A stretch of DNA of 64,000 nt from VRUE01 sp963729995 (GCA_963729995.1 CAVSPF010000001.1:186001-250000); one strand, 5' to 3'. Shown: positions 1 through 8,629, counted from the first letter of the stretch. Program-made: numbers and translations. The notes: generated from the sequence alone by a model not told the origin.

Positions 1-64
1 GTGTCCCCCGAGCGGGCGGATACTCAAAGCAGCCCGAAGGGCTGCTTGTCCGAGCGGGGGACAC
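1..64 (+). repeat. Nested-hairpin intergenic repeat, copy 1
   Basis: The outer arms GTGTCCCCC (1-9) and GGGGGACAC (56-64) are perfect complements. Inside lies a perfect 9-bp stem, AAGCAGCCC (27-35) and GGGCTGCTT (39-47), closed by a GAA loop. The segment CGGATACTCA (17-26) sits unpaired between the outer and inner stems. A second copy with the same plan lies at 60997-61082 on the other strand. This copy lies just beyond the 3' end of the membrane protein at 89-1171, so it could also act as a transcription barrier for that gene, though no T tract follows in either direction. Confidence 0.7.
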
Positions 65-88
65 CCCCTCCCTCCCTCCAGCCAGCAG

Positions 89-1171
89 CTAGAGAATCTC
101 GGGCGCCGGCCCCTCGTCGTCGCGGCGGGGCACCCCCGCCGTCTCCTCCGGCGAAGCATGGATAACGCCGGTTGGGATCGACCAGCCCTCGCGCTTTCCG
201 AGCGCCGTCACGAGCCCGACGTAGATCAGCTCGACCACGGTCAGAACGCCTCGCACGGCAATCGCGATCAGCGAACCGACGGCAAAGCTCTTGCTGGGGA
301 CCGCGACCTTCACCGCCCAGGCGAACGCGGCATCGCGGATTCCGAGCCCGGCCGGAGCGACCAGGGTCACGAGGGCCGCAACGTAGCCGACGGCCTGCGC
401 CGAACCGACGACCGGAATGTCGCTGAACGGGATCGTGCTTACCGAGCGGGCGACGCAGTAGATGCCAACCGCGACGACCCCCCAGTTGAGGGCATAGAAG
501 ACGAGCAGCGCCAGCACCCCACGCAGCGAGATCACGGCCGGCAGCGGCTCGCGGCCGAAGGCCCGCATCACCCGATCGGCCAGCGGGCCGAAGACGCGCG
601 GGTGCAGAACCACGATCGCGGCGGGGATCAGCAGCAGCACCGCCCAGCGCAGCGGCTCGCCCTGCAGATCGGGGTGGCTGATGATGAAATAGGCGGCAAC
701 GCCGATCGCCGAGGTGGCGGAGACTGCCTGTTCATAGACGATGCTCGCGATCGTGATGCGACGCGGCACCCCCGCCCGCTCGGAGAGCAGCACCCTGCCC
801 ACGACGTAGAGGACGCTGCCCGGCACGTAGCGGGCGAGCAGCGGCTGCCCCCAGGCCACCTGCGCGCGCCCCATCCCGATCCGGTAGCCGAGGAAGCGCA
901 GGGTCAGGTCCCAGCCCAGAGCGCTGAACGCGTAGAAGAGGGGCAGGATTGCGAAGGCCGGAATCAGCCAGAGGACGTGGAAATGGACGCCCTTGGCCTT
1001 GATCTCGGCCCACTGGTTGACCACCGTGAGGACCAGGAAGCCGAAGATGATGATCGCGATCCCGAGCTGTATCGCGAGGCGAAGGCGCTTGCTGCCCGGC
1101 GGCTTGGTCCCGAACCGCGCGCCGGCCTCGCCGATCCGGTGTAGAAGTGGCTGGCTCTCCTCCACGGTCAT
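89..1171 (-). CDS. Flippase-like membrane protein (LPG synthase TM / UPF0104 type)
   Basis: This is a 360-residue polytopic inner-membrane protein with about eight hydrophobic segments, the first near residues 30-50. Length and pattern match the lysylphosphatidylglycerol-synthase transmembrane family, whose members flip lipids or lipid-linked sugars. The segment GQPLLARYVPGSVLYVVGR (about 107-125) resembles the conserved loop of this family, and VTLVAPAGLGIRDA (about 266-279) is another typical stretch. It has no soluble aminoacyl-transferase domain; a stand-alone domain of that type is encoded at 34040-35572. It diverges from thiL across 46 bases. The substrate cannot be told from sequence. 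Confidence 0.8.
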   Translation of the reverse strand: MTVEESQPLLHRIGEAGARFGTKPPGSKRLRLAIQLGIAIIIFGFLVLTVVNQWAEIKAKGVHFHVLWLIPAFAILPLFYAFSALGWDLTLRFLGYRIGMGRAQVAWGQPLLARYVPGSVLYVVGRVLLSERAGVPRRITIASIVYEQAVSATSAIGVAAYFIISHPDLQGEPLRWAVLLLIPAAIVVLHPRVFGPLADRVMRAFGREPLPAVISLRGVLALLVFYALNWGVVAVGIYCVARSVSTIPFSDIPVVGSAQAVGYVAALVTLVAPAGLGIRDAAFAWAVKVAVPSKSFAVGSLIAIAVRGVLTVVELIYVGLVTALGKREGWSIPTGVIHASPEETAGVPRRDDEGPAPEIL

Positions 1172-1217
1172 CGCACCTTAGTGACGTCGGGGACTGCCCA
1201 GCGGCGAGAATGCGCGT

Positions 1218-2234
1218 ATGGGCGAGTTTGAGCTGCTGGCACGGGTGCGAAAGCGGCTGCCCGCGCCCGGGCCGCGGGTGCGGATCGGAAGCGGCGACGA
1301 CGCCGCGGTCACCGTGCCGGGCGGTGCGACAGCCACCTCGGTCGACGCCCTCGTCGAGGGAGTTCACTTCCGTCGAGAGCACAGCAGCCTGAAGCAGATC
1401 GGCCATAAGGCGCTGGCCGCAGCGCTGTCGGACCTGGCCGCGATGGGCGCCGAGCCGGGCGAGGCCTACGTGGTCCTCGGCGTACCCGCGGACCTCGGTG
1501 AGGACGGCTGCATCGAGCTGCTCGATGGGATCGCCGAGCTGGCCGCCGCGACCGGCACCAGCCTTGCCGGAGGCGATCTGACCCGCGCTCCCACGCTGAC
1601 CTTGGGGATGACGGTGGTCGGTCATGCGCCGGCCCCCGAGCTGCTCGTGACCAGAGGCGGAGCGCAGCCCGGCGATGCGCTCGCGGTGACCGGTGAGCTC
1701 GGCGCCGCCGCTGCCGGCCTCCTGCTGCTGGAGCATCGGCACGCCCCGAGTTCGCCTTTTGTCTCGCATGGCGAGACAAAAGGCGAACTCGGCGGGGAGG
1801 ACGGCTCCGCGCTCGTGGCACGGCAGCTGGAACCGTGGCCCCGGCTCGCGGAGGGGCGCGCCCTGGCTGCCGCCGGCGCCACGGCGATGATCGACCTGAG
1901 CGACGGGATCGGCGGCGACGCCACTCGCCTCGCCGAGGCGTCTGGAGCGAGAATGAGGATCGACGCCGGGGCTCTTCCGCTGGCCGCTGGCGTGGCCGAA
2001 GTCGCCGCGGCCGCCGGGCGAGACCCGCTGCGGCTCGCCGTTTCCGGCGGTGAAGACTACGAGCTTCTGGTGGCCCTGCCCGCCGACCGGCTGGCGGAGG
2101 CAACCGCTTCGGTGGACGAAGCGACGGGAGTCGCGCTGACGCAGGTCGGCGAAGTGGTCGCCGGCGCGGGGGTGGAGATCAGGCTGCCTGACGGCGAGTT
2201 TCTGGAGGCCGTTGGGTTCGATCAGTTGGGTTGA
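1218..2234 (+). CDS. thiL: Thiamine-monophosphate kinase ThiL
   Basis: ThiL phosphorylates thiamine monophosphate to the active cofactor thiamine diphosphate. At 338 residues it has the PurM/ThiL fold. The N-terminal GSGDDAAV motif (about 25-32) binds Mg-ATP, STDALVEGVHF-like residues follow (VDALVEGVHF), and SGGEDYELL lies near the C-terminus. Around residues 174-196 the protein carries an extra peptide, SSPFVSHGETKGELGGEDG, between LLLLEHRHAP and ALVARQLEP. It is encoded by a perfect inverted repeat and is not part of the normal family core. The reading frame stays open, so the enzyme is probably functional with a surface loop. The 3' end overlaps the minus-strand gene at 2179-2373. Confidence 0.93.
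   Translation: MGEFELLARVRKRLPAPGPRVRIGSGDDAAVTVPGGATATSVDALVEGVHFRREHSSLKQIGHKALAAALSDLAAMGAEPGEAYVVLGVPADLGEDGCIELLDGIAELAAATGTSLAGGDLTRAPTLTLGMTVVGHAPAPELLVTRGGAQPGDALAVTGELGAAAAGLLLLEHRHAPSSPFVSHGETKGELGGEDGSALVARQLEPWPRLAEGRALAAAGATAMIDLSDGIGGDATRLAEASGARMRIDAGALPLAAGVAEVAAAAGRDPLRLAVSGGEDYELLVALPADRLAEATASVDEATGVALTQVGEVVAGAGVEIRLPDGEFLEAVGFDQLG
1747..1793. repeat. Perfect palindrome inserted in frame in thiL
   Basis: Two perfectly complementary 22-base arms (1747-1768 and 1772-1793) are separated by the three bases ATG. The arm core reads GTTCGCCTTTTGTCTCGC. The element is transparent to thiL translation and encodes a charged loop containing FVSHGETKGEL. The A/T-rich TTTTG/CAAAA core contrasts with the surrounding G+C-rich gene. 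Structure and location resemble palindromic elements that insert inside genes in Rickettsia (RPEs), but any relationship is only by analogy. No second copy was seen in this window. Confidence 0.85.
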
Positions 2235-2373
2235 GCGGCCCCCAGCCTTCGGTCAGCAGCTCGCGCACGCTGCGCCGGCGCAGCATCGCCTGTGCAACAA
2301 GGGCGGGCTCCGGCCTGTAATGGCCGGTCTCGATCAGGGTCTTCAGCTGTCGTGGCTGCATCCTTCGCTTCAT
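2179..2373 (-). CDS. Small FlgM-like protein
   Basis: A 64-residue protein starting MKRRMQPRQLKTLIETG and containing YRPEPALVAQAMLRRRSV and RELLTEG. This is the pattern of the FlgM C-terminal (anti-sigma-28) region: a short helix, a Y-x-P-D/E linker, then a helix ending in L. Many non-flagellated actinobacteria carry such short FlgM-like proteins of unknown role. The ATG at 2373 is the first start codon giving this conserved block. It overlaps the 3' end of thiL by 56 bases and diverges from the response regulator at 2482. No flagellar gene is visible. The family resemblance is by eye. Confidence 0.65.
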   Translation of the reverse strand: MKRRMQPRQLKTLIETGHYRPEPALVAQAMLRRRSVRELLTEGWGPLNPTDRTQRPPETRRQAA

Positions 2374-2481
2374 ATCGGCTCCATACCCGTGATCCTTAGT
2401 TCTAGGTACTAGCACATATGTCCAGCGCGATGGCTCAATGCACTCGCTCCACAAGGAAGGGTGCGCGGCTACGCTTCCACA

Positions 2482-3177
2482 ATGGCGAATGGATCCACGC
2501 GCATCCTCCTGGTTGATGACGAGCAGTCGGTCCAGACGCTGCTCAGCTATCCGCTTCGAAAGGACGGCTTCCACGTCACCTCGGCGGCTGATGGCCAGGA
2601 AGCGCTGGAGCGCTTCAGGGAGGGCCGCTTCGATCTCGTCATTCTCGACCTGATGCTGCCCAAGCTCGACGGCGTTGAGGTCTGCCGCCAGCTTCGTCGC
2701 CGCAGCCAGGTCCCGATCATCATGCTGACGGCGAAGGGGAGCGAGACCGACAAGGTGGCCGGTCTCGAGGTCGGGGCCGACGACTACATCACCAAGCCGT
2801 TCTCGATGCGCGAGTTCCGCAGCCGGGTCAAGGCGGCGCTGCGACGCTCTCGCATGGCCGGCCAACCTCGCGAGGAAGAGGCGATCGACCAGGGCGACCT
2901 GAAGATCGATCCCGCGCGTCGCATGGTCACGCTGCGCGGCGACGAAATCAAGGTGACCTACGTCGAGTTCGAGATACTCACCGCGCTCGCCCGCTCGCCG
3001 GGCCGTGTGCTCAGCCGCGAGACGCTGCTGGAGCACGTCTGGGGCGATTCCGAGTACCGCGACCCGCGAACCGTCGACGTTCACATCCGCCACCTGCGGG
3101 AAAAGCTCGAGCACGATCCCAAAGAGCCGGAGTTCCTGTTCACGGTGCGCGGCGTCGGCTACCGCTTCCAGAAATGA
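2482..3177 (+). CDS. OmpR/PhoB-family response regulator
   Basis: A 231-residue two-component regulator. The receiver domain (about 1-120) has the acidic pair VDD (11-13), the phosphoacceptor Asp56 in ILDLMLPKLDG, Thr in MLTAKG and Lys in YITKPFS. The C-terminal winged-helix domain (about 135-230) contains GRVLSRETLLEHVWG and RTVDVHIRHLREKL, which place it in the PhoB/RegX3 class. The ATG at 2482 begins the conserved MANGSTRILLVDDE; a GTG at 2461 would add seven residues. It overlaps the kinase gene by four bases (ATGA), so the two are translationally coupled. Confidence 0.93.
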   Translation: MANGSTRILLVDDEQSVQTLLSYPLRKDGFHVTSAADGQEALERFREGRFDLVILDLMLPKLDGVEVCRQLRRRSQVPIIMLTAKGSETDKVAGLEVGADDYITKPFSMREFRSRVKAALRRSRMAGQPREEEAIDQGDLKIDPARRMVTLRGDEIKVTYVEFEILTALARSPGRVLSRETLLEHVWGDSEYRDPRTVDVHIRHLREKLEHDPKEPEFLFTVRGVGYRFQK

Positions 3178-4232
3178 GGAGGCTCCGGCTCACCCCGCTG
3201 GGCAGCATGATCACAACCGTCTCGCTGGCGATCGGGGCGGGAACGTCGGCCATCGTCTATGTCTGGGTAACGCTGATCGGCGGCCATTCCGGAGTGGCGC
3301 ACGAGATCGTGATCGGCGGCCTGGTCGCCCTGCTGCTGGCGCTGGCCATCGGCTTCTACTTCGCACAGCTCGTCGCGATTCGGGTGAAGCGAATCGAGGA
3401 GGCTGCCCGCAAGGTCGCGGACGGGGACTTCGCGGCGCGCATACCGGTTGACTCCTCCGGCCAGCTCGGCCAGCTCGCCCGCACCTTCAACGAGATGCAG
3501 CGCCGCCTGGCCGAGCTCGACAGCGCCCGCAAGCAGTTCATCGCCAACGCCTCCCACGAGTTGCGCACGCCGATCTTCAGCCTGGGCGGCTTCATAGAGC
3601 TGCTCGAAGACGACGAACCGAGCCCCGAGGAGCGGGCCGAGTTCGTGCGCACGATGCGGCAGCAGATCGAGCGCCTCACGAAGCTCACAACCGACCTGCT
3701 CAACCTCTCCCAGCTCGATTCCGGCGGCATTGAGATGGAGATCCAGAGCGTCGACCTCGGCTCGCTTGCGCGCGAAGTGGCACGTGAGTTCGGACCGCGC
3801 GCCGACCGCCGCGGCTCGCGGCTGGAGCTGCGCACTCCAAAGAATCCGGTGATCGCCAAAGCCGACCCGGACCGGGTGCGCCAGATCGTCCGTATCCTGC
3901 TTGACAATGCGCTCACCCACCCCCCCGAGGGCACCAGCGTTACCGTGACCGCCAACTCCGCGAACCGTCGCGCCGAGCTGGCGGTTTCCGACGAAGGACC
4001 AGGCATTCCGCAACGAGCCCACAAACACATCTTCGAGCGCTTCTACACAGCCGACTCCGGGGGAGGCTCGGGGCTCGGACTGGCGATCGCCCGCGAGCTC
4101 GCCCAGCGAATGGACGGCAGCATCGCGATCACATCGAACAAGCGCTTTACCGCCTTCAGGCTCGATTTGCCACCGGCTCATCCAAGGATGGGCCTGCCTG
4201 CGACGGCGGCGCTGACCGGGGCCAACACGTGA
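3174..4232 (+). CDS. Sensor histidine kinase with HAMP domain
   Basis: A 352-residue membrane kinase for the adjacent regulator. Two transmembrane helices (about 12-34 and 45-68) are separated by only about ten external residues, so any signal is probably sensed in or at the membrane. A HAMP domain (about 68-118) follows, then the HisKA dimerisation domain with the phosphorylated His128 in NASHELRTP. The ATP-binding domain has the N box ILLDNALTH, the G1 box DEGPGIP and the G2 box GGGSGLGLAIA. The start overlaps the regulator stop (ATGA) and the stop overlaps the HtrA start (GTGA), which indicates one transcript. Confidence 0.93.
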   Translation: MRRLRLTPLGSMITTVSLAIGAGTSAIVYVWVTLIGGHSGVAHEIVIGGLVALLLALAIGFYFAQLVAIRVKRIEEAARKVADGDFAARIPVDSSGQLGQLARTFNEMQRRLAELDSARKQFIANASHELRTPIFSLGGFIELLEDDEPSPEERAEFVRTMRQQIERLTKLTTDLLNLSQLDSGGIEMEIQSVDLGSLAREVAREFGPRADRRGSRLELRTPKNPVIAKADPDRVRQIVRILLDNALTHPPEGTSVTVTANSANRRAELAVSDEGPGIPQRAHKHIFERFYTADSGGGSGLGLAIARELAQRMDGSIAITSNKRFTAFRLDLPPAHPRMGLPATAALTGANT

Positions 4233-5368
4233 GAGGACGGGCAGCCTTGACGGCGGCGCTGCTGGCGCTGTTGGCTCTCGCTGGATGCGGAGGCTCCGGC
4301 GGCGGCTCCACTTCGACCGCGCCCCAGGCCGCGAGGACGACGACGCAGGTGGTCGTGCAGACGGCCGCGAGCGGCTTCGACGCGGCCAGCGTCTACCGCA
4401 AGGCGGCGCCAGGGGTCGTCACGATCCGCTCGGTCTTCGACGAAGGCGGTGCCGAAGGCTCGGGGTTCGTGCTCGACAAGGAAGGCAGGATCGTCACCAA
4501 CGCCCATGTGGTGACCGATGAATCGGGTGGAAGCCGCAAGGCCGCGAAGGCGGTCTTCGTCGAGTTCCCGGACCGTAACGTGGTGCCCGCCCATATCGTC
4601 GGCTTCGACCCCTTCGCGGACGTGGCGCTGCTCGAAGTGAAGCCGGACGGCTTCAACCTGCACCCGCTCGAGCTCGGCGAAGACAGGCACCTCGTCGTCG
4701 GTCAGCCGGTGGCGGCGATCGGCAGCCCGTTTGGCGAGCAGCAGTCGCTCTCGGTCGGCGTCGTCTCGGCAACCGACCGTTCGGTGCGGTCGCTGACCCA
4801 GTTCCAGATTGACGGCGCGATCCAGACGGACGCCTCGATCAACCCGGGCAACTCGGGTGGCCCGCTGCTCGACGCGGGTGCCCGCGTGGTCGGCATCAAC
4901 CAGCAGATCGAGACCAGCTCCGGCGCCAACGACGGCGTCGGCTTCGCGGTGCCGATCTCGGCGGTGAAGCGCTCCATCGCGCTGCTCGAGAACGGCGGCA
5001 AGGTCGAATACGCCTATATCGGCGTCTCCAGCCAGGCGCTGTACCCACAGCTCGCTCAGAAGCTCGGGCTGAACACGGACTTCGGCGGCCTGATCGCCGA
5101 AGTCGTCCCAGGCGGTCCCGCCGCCCACGCCGGGCTCAAGGGGGGCGACAAGAAGCTGCGCTTCCAGGCGGGTGCCTACCGCGTTGGAGGCGATGTGATC
5201 CTCGCCGTCGACGGCCACAAGGTGGTCCGCCCCGACGATCTCGCCCGCTACATCTCGTCGTTCAAGCCGGGTCAGAAGGTGACGCTCGAAGTCCTTCACG
5301 CCAATGGCGAAAGGGAGAACGTGGCGGTCACCCTGGGCGAGCGACCGCGGAGCGGGCCGACCGGTTAG
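4229..5368 (+). CDS. HtrA/DegP-like serine protease, lipoprotein
   Basis: A 379-residue trypsin-like protease with one C-terminal PDZ domain. The N-terminus MRGRAALTAALLALLALAGC is a lipoprotein signal with Cys20 as the lipidated residue, so the enzyme should sit on the outer face of the membrane. The triad is visible: His93 (TNAHVV), Asp131 (ADVALLEV) and Ser209 (NPGNSGGPL). The PDZ domain spans about 255-370 and carries a short insert (GGDKKLRFQAGAYR). It is the third gene of the two-component operon, starting on the GTGA overlap, which suggests an envelope-stress response in which the protease is the output or a modulator. Confidence 0.92.
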   Translation: MRGRAALTAALLALLALAGCGGSGGGSTSTAPQAARTTTQVVVQTAASGFDAASVYRKAAPGVVTIRSVFDEGGAEGSGFVLDKEGRIVTNAHVVTDESGGSRKAAKAVFVEFPDRNVVPAHIVGFDPFADVALLEVKPDGFNLHPLELGEDRHLVVGQPVAAIGSPFGEQQSLSVGVVSATDRSVRSLTQFQIDGAIQTDASINPGNSGGPLLDAGARVVGINQQIETSSGANDGVGFAVPISAVKRSIALLENGGKVEYAYIGVSSQALYPQLAQKLGLNTDFGGLIAEVVPGGPAAHAGLKGGDKKLRFQAGAYRVGGDVILAVDGHKVVRPDDLARYISSFKPGQKVTLEVLHANGERENVAVTLGERPRSGPTG

Positions 5369-5413
5369 AGAAGCTTCGCGGCGTCTAACCGGCGCGGCCT
5401 GTAGAACTCGCGC

Positions 5414-6652
5414 GTGCTCCAGGAAGTCTCACTCGGCCAAAAGTCCCTTGCGGACTACACCCACATTGCCGGCAAAGACCTGATCGCGCGGATCCGATCG
5501 CTTGCCGAGCCGTTGAAAGGCCATCGCGTGCTGCACGTCAGCGCAACCGCCTTTGGCGGCGGCGTCTCGGAGATCCTCTACACGATCGTTCCCCTGATGC
5601 GCGACGCGGGCCTCGACGCACACTGGCACGTGATCTTCGGCAAAGAGGAGTTCTTCAACGCGACCAAGCTCCTCCACAACTCGCTCCAGGGTGCGGAGGA
5701 GACGCTGACCGACGAGCAGTGGGCGCTCTTCGACGAGATCAACGCCATGAACGCCAAGGACCTGCATGGAGAGTGGGACACGATCATCGTCCACGACCCC
5801 CAGCCGATCGGGTTGCGCCGCGGCGCCGCCCAGAAGAGCCGCAACTGGATCTGGCGCTGCCACATCGACCTCTCCGATCCCAACCCCGCCCCACTTGCCC
5901 GTCTGCAGCCGCTGATGGAGGAGTACGACGCGACCGTCTGGCACATGCCGGCCTACGTGCCCAGCGGGATCAACGGCCACAACGGGGTGCGCATCGTGCC
6001 GCCGGCGATCGACCCGCTGTCGCCGAAGAACATGGCCTTCTCGCCGGATGACGCGGCCTTTGTCTGCCACCAGTTCGGGATCGATATCGACCGCCCGCTG
6101 ATAACCCAGGTCTCCCGCTTCGACCCCTGGAAGGACCCGATCGGGGTGATCGACGCCTATCGCAAGGTCACCGAGGAGATGCCAGACGTGCAGCTTGCCC
6201 TGGTCGGGTCGATGGCCACCGACGATCCCGAGGGCTGGGAGTTCTTCCAGCACACCGTCGAGTACGCAGACAGCGATCCCGACATCAAGATCCTCAACAA
6301 CCTCAACAACGTCGGCGCGATCGAGGTCAACGCCTTCCAGTCGCAGTCCGACGTCTGCCTGCAGAAGTCGATCCGGGAGGGGTTCGGCCTGACGGTCACC
6401 GAGGCGCTCTGGAAGGGGCGACCAACCGTGGCCGGCAACGTCGGCGGGATACCACTGCAGATCGAGGACGGCGAGAGCGGCTACCTGGTCGACTCGCCCG
6501 CGGCATGTGCCCGCCGCTGCGTCGAGATACTGGCCGATCCGGAGCTGGGCAAGCGCCTGGGCCGCGCCGGCAAGGAACATGCCCGCCGCCAGTTCCTCTC
6601 GCCGCGCCTGCTGCGCGACTGGCTGGAACTGATCGCCGACCTCGATACATAG
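5414..6652 (+). CDS. treT: Trehalose synthase TreT (glycosyltransferring)
   Basis: TreT joins the glucose of a nucleotide sugar to free glucose to make trehalose, and the reaction is reversible. The 412-residue protein has the TreT N-terminal signature (LHVSATAFGGGVSEIL, HWHVIFG, near residues 42-75) and a GT-B C-terminal half with VSRFDPWKDPIGVIDAY and the E-x7-E element (REGFGLTVTEALWKG). The start is GTG at 5414 with no clear ribosome site; a TAGAAC box lies six bases upstream. It is followed 29 bases later by otsA, giving two trehalose routes side by side. Confidence 0.88.
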   Translation: MLQEVSLGQKSLADYTHIAGKDLIARIRSLAEPLKGHRVLHVSATAFGGGVSEILYTIVPLMRDAGLDAHWHVIFGKEEFFNATKLLHNSLQGAEETLTDEQWALFDEINAMNAKDLHGEWDTIIVHDPQPIGLRRGAAQKSRNWIWRCHIDLSDPNPAPLARLQPLMEEYDATVWHMPAYVPSGINGHNGVRIVPPAIDPLSPKNMAFSPDDAAFVCHQFGIDIDRPLITQVSRFDPWKDPIGVIDAYRKVTEEMPDVQLALVGSMATDDPEGWEFFQHTVEYADSDPDIKILNNLNNVGAIEVNAFQSQSDVCLQKSIREGFGLTVTEALWKGRPTVAGNVGGIPLQIEDGESGYLVDSPAACARRCVEILADPELGKRLGRAGKEHARRQFLSPRLLRDWLELIADLDT

Positions 6653-6669
6653 ACCCAGGGCGGCCAGGG

Positions 6670-6675
6670 TAGGCT
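6670..6675 (+). promoter_or_regulatory. Putative -10 box of otsA (leaderless)
   Basis: TAGGCT ends six bases before the GTG start at 6682, and no Shine-Dalgarno sequence is present. This is the spacing expected if transcription starts at or within a base or two of the start codon. No convincing -35 element was seen. Confidence 0.4.
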
Positions 6676-6681
6676 GGGCTT

Positions 6682-8148
6682 GTGGCGGAGAGCTCCGAGC
6701 CCCTGATCATCGTCTCCAACCGCGGTCCGGCCCAGTTCGAGCGAAACGATGCGGGCGAACGCACCGTAAAGCGCGGGGGGGGCGGGGTGGTGACGGCTCT
6801 CTCCGGTCTCGTCTCCCATCGCGACGCCCTCTGGATCGCCTCGGCGATGAGCGACGAGGACGTCGCCGTCTCCGAGGCGGAGGGCGGCCCGGTCGAGGTC
6901 TCGATCAACGGGATCGACTACCGCGTGCTGCTCGTCGGCAGCGATCCCGAGGCCTACGACCGCTTCTACAACGTGATCGCCAACCCGATCCTCTGGTTCA
7001 TCCAGCACTACCTCTGGGACCTCTCCAACGCGCCCGACATCCGTCAGGAGGAGTTGGACGCGTGGGACTACGGCTACCAGGCCGTGAACCGCGACATCGC
7101 CCGGGCGGTGCTGGGCCAGATCGAGTCCCGCGAGCGGCCGCTGGTGATGCTCCACGACTACCACCTCTACACCGCTCCCGGGATGATCCGCGCCGAGCGC
7201 CCCGACGCCTTTCTCCACCACTTCGTTCACATCCCCTGGTCCCAGCCGGACAGCTGGCGAACCCTGCCGGGACGCATCCGCGAGGCGATCTTCCGGGGGA
7301 TGCTCTCCAACGACATCATCGGCTTCCACACCCACGCCTACTGCGTCAACTTCCTCCGCTGCTGCGAAGAGCTGCTCGAGGCTGACGTCGACTACAACAA
7401 GTGCCTCGTGCGCCATGCGGGCGGGCAGACGGTGGCCCGCGCCTATCCGCTCTCGATCGACGCCGAGCGCCTGCGCCGGGTCGTGGAGTCGCCGGAGGTC
7501 GCCGTGGCCGAGCGGGAGGTGCTCGCGCGCCGCCGCGAGCACCTGATCATCAGGGTCGACCGTGCCGACCTGTCGAAGAACGTGCTGCGCGGCTTCACCG
7601 CCTTCGACGCCTTTCTCCAGCAGCATCCGGAGTTCCGCGAAAAGGTGACGTTCGTCGCTCATCTACAGCCCTCACGCCAGGACGTCCCCGAGTACGCCGA
7701 GTACCTGGAACGAATCGAGGCTCTGGTCGCAGTCGTCAACCACCGCCATGGCACCACCGACTGGATGCCGATCGACCTCAAGATCTACGAGAACTTCCCC
7801 GAGGCGGTCGCCCGCTACAAGCACTTCGACCTGCTGATGGTGAACTCGCTCTTCGACGGGATGAACCTGGTCGCCAAGGAGGCCCCGGCGGTCAACATCC
7901 GCGGCGGCGTGCTGATGCTCTCCGAGAACACCGGCTCGCACGAGGAGCTTGCCGACTGCGTGCTCTCGGTCAACCCGTTCGACATCCAGGAGCAGGCGGA
8001 TGCGATCTACCGGGCGCTGACCATGGGCCCAGACGAGCGGCGGCTGCGAGCGCAGCACCTGAAGGAGATCATCTACTCGCGGAATCCCGGCGACTGGGTC
8101 GACGACCAGCTGCGAGACATCGCCGAGCTGCGCGAGAGCATGGTCTGA
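6682..8148 (+). CDS. otsA: Trehalose-6-phosphate synthase OtsA
   Basis: A GT20 enzyme that transfers glucose from a nucleotide sugar to glucose 6-phosphate. It is 488 residues long. Family marks are VSNRGP near the N-terminus, the glycine-rich GGGGVVTAL, HDYHLYTAPGMIRAERPDA, HIPWSQPDSWRTLP, SNDIIGFHT and the donor-binding SLFDGMNLVAKE near residue 390. The phosphatase partner OtsB is neither fused nor adjacent, so it would have to be elsewhere. Start GTG at 6682 is supported by the preceding TAGGCT box. Confidence 0.92.
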   Translation: MAESSEPLIIVSNRGPAQFERNDAGERTVKRGGGGVVTALSGLVSHRDALWIASAMSDEDVAVSEAEGGPVEVSINGIDYRVLLVGSDPEAYDRFYNVIANPILWFIQHYLWDLSNAPDIRQEELDAWDYGYQAVNRDIARAVLGQIESRERPLVMLHDYHLYTAPGMIRAERPDAFLHHFVHIPWSQPDSWRTLPGRIREAIFRGMLSNDIIGFHTHAYCVNFLRCCEELLEADVDYNKCLVRHAGGQTVARAYPLSIDAERLRRVVESPEVAVAEREVLARRREHLIIRVDRADLSKNVLRGFTAFDAFLQQHPEFREKVTFVAHLQPSRQDVPEYAEYLERIEALVAVVNHRHGTTDWMPIDLKIYENFPEAVARYKHFDLLMVNSLFDGMNLVAKEAPAVNIRGGVLMLSENTGSHEELADCVLSVNPFDIQEQADAIYRALTMGPDERRLRAQHLKEIIYSRNPGDWVDDQLRDIAELRESMV

Positions 8149-8191
8149 GCGAGCCTGGGGCGAACTCCGCGACGACCAGCCTTAGAGAGCT

Positions 8192-8596
8192 ATGGGACTG
8201 CGGGTTCGGTGGAGTGCGGCCGGGAAATGGGCGGCGGCGGCGCTCGCCGGGGTGGTGGCGCTGCAGGCTATCCCCTCGCTGCTGAAGCCGCCGGAGCCAC
8301 CGCCACTGGCCCCAGACATCGGCCTCCCCCGCCACCTGGACTCTCCCCCGCCTGCCGAAATCCCTCCGAGATCGACAGAGCTGTCGAAGCGGCGCCCGAA
8401 GTCCCTTCCCAAGCCCCAGCACCGACCCGGCCGGCGCCGAAAGGCATCCACACCATCCCCTCCGCCGGCGGCGCCGCCGGTGCCCACACCGACGCCGTCA
8501 CCCGCCGCGCCAGCGCCCCCGGCCTCCGCAGCTCTGCTGCCCCCGGCGCCGCCTCCTCCACCCGACGACGGCTCGGAGGAGTTCGCGCCGCGCTGA
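8192..8596 (+). CDS. Membrane-anchored proline-rich protein
   Basis: A 134-residue protein with one N-terminal transmembrane segment (about 12-28, AAALAGVVALQAIPSLL) followed by a low-complexity tail in which proline and alanine dominate, ending DDGSEEFAPR. The block LKPPEPPPLAPDIGLP just after the membrane segment gives it the look of a short conserved envelope protein rather than a chance frame. No catalytic motif is present and the function is unknown. It stands between otsA and rpsF on the same strand. The high-G+C repetitive coding makes frame choice less certain than for its neighbours. Confidence 0.55.
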   Translation: MGLRVRWSAAGKWAAAALAGVVALQAIPSLLKPPEPPPLAPDIGLPRHLDSPPPAEIPPRSTELSKRRPKSLPKPQHRPGRRRKASTPSPPPAAPPVPTPTPSPAAPAPPASAALLPPAPPPPPDDGSEEFAPR

Positions 8597-8629
8597 CGCG
8601 GCGGAGAAGAGGCGCCACGCGGACGCCGC

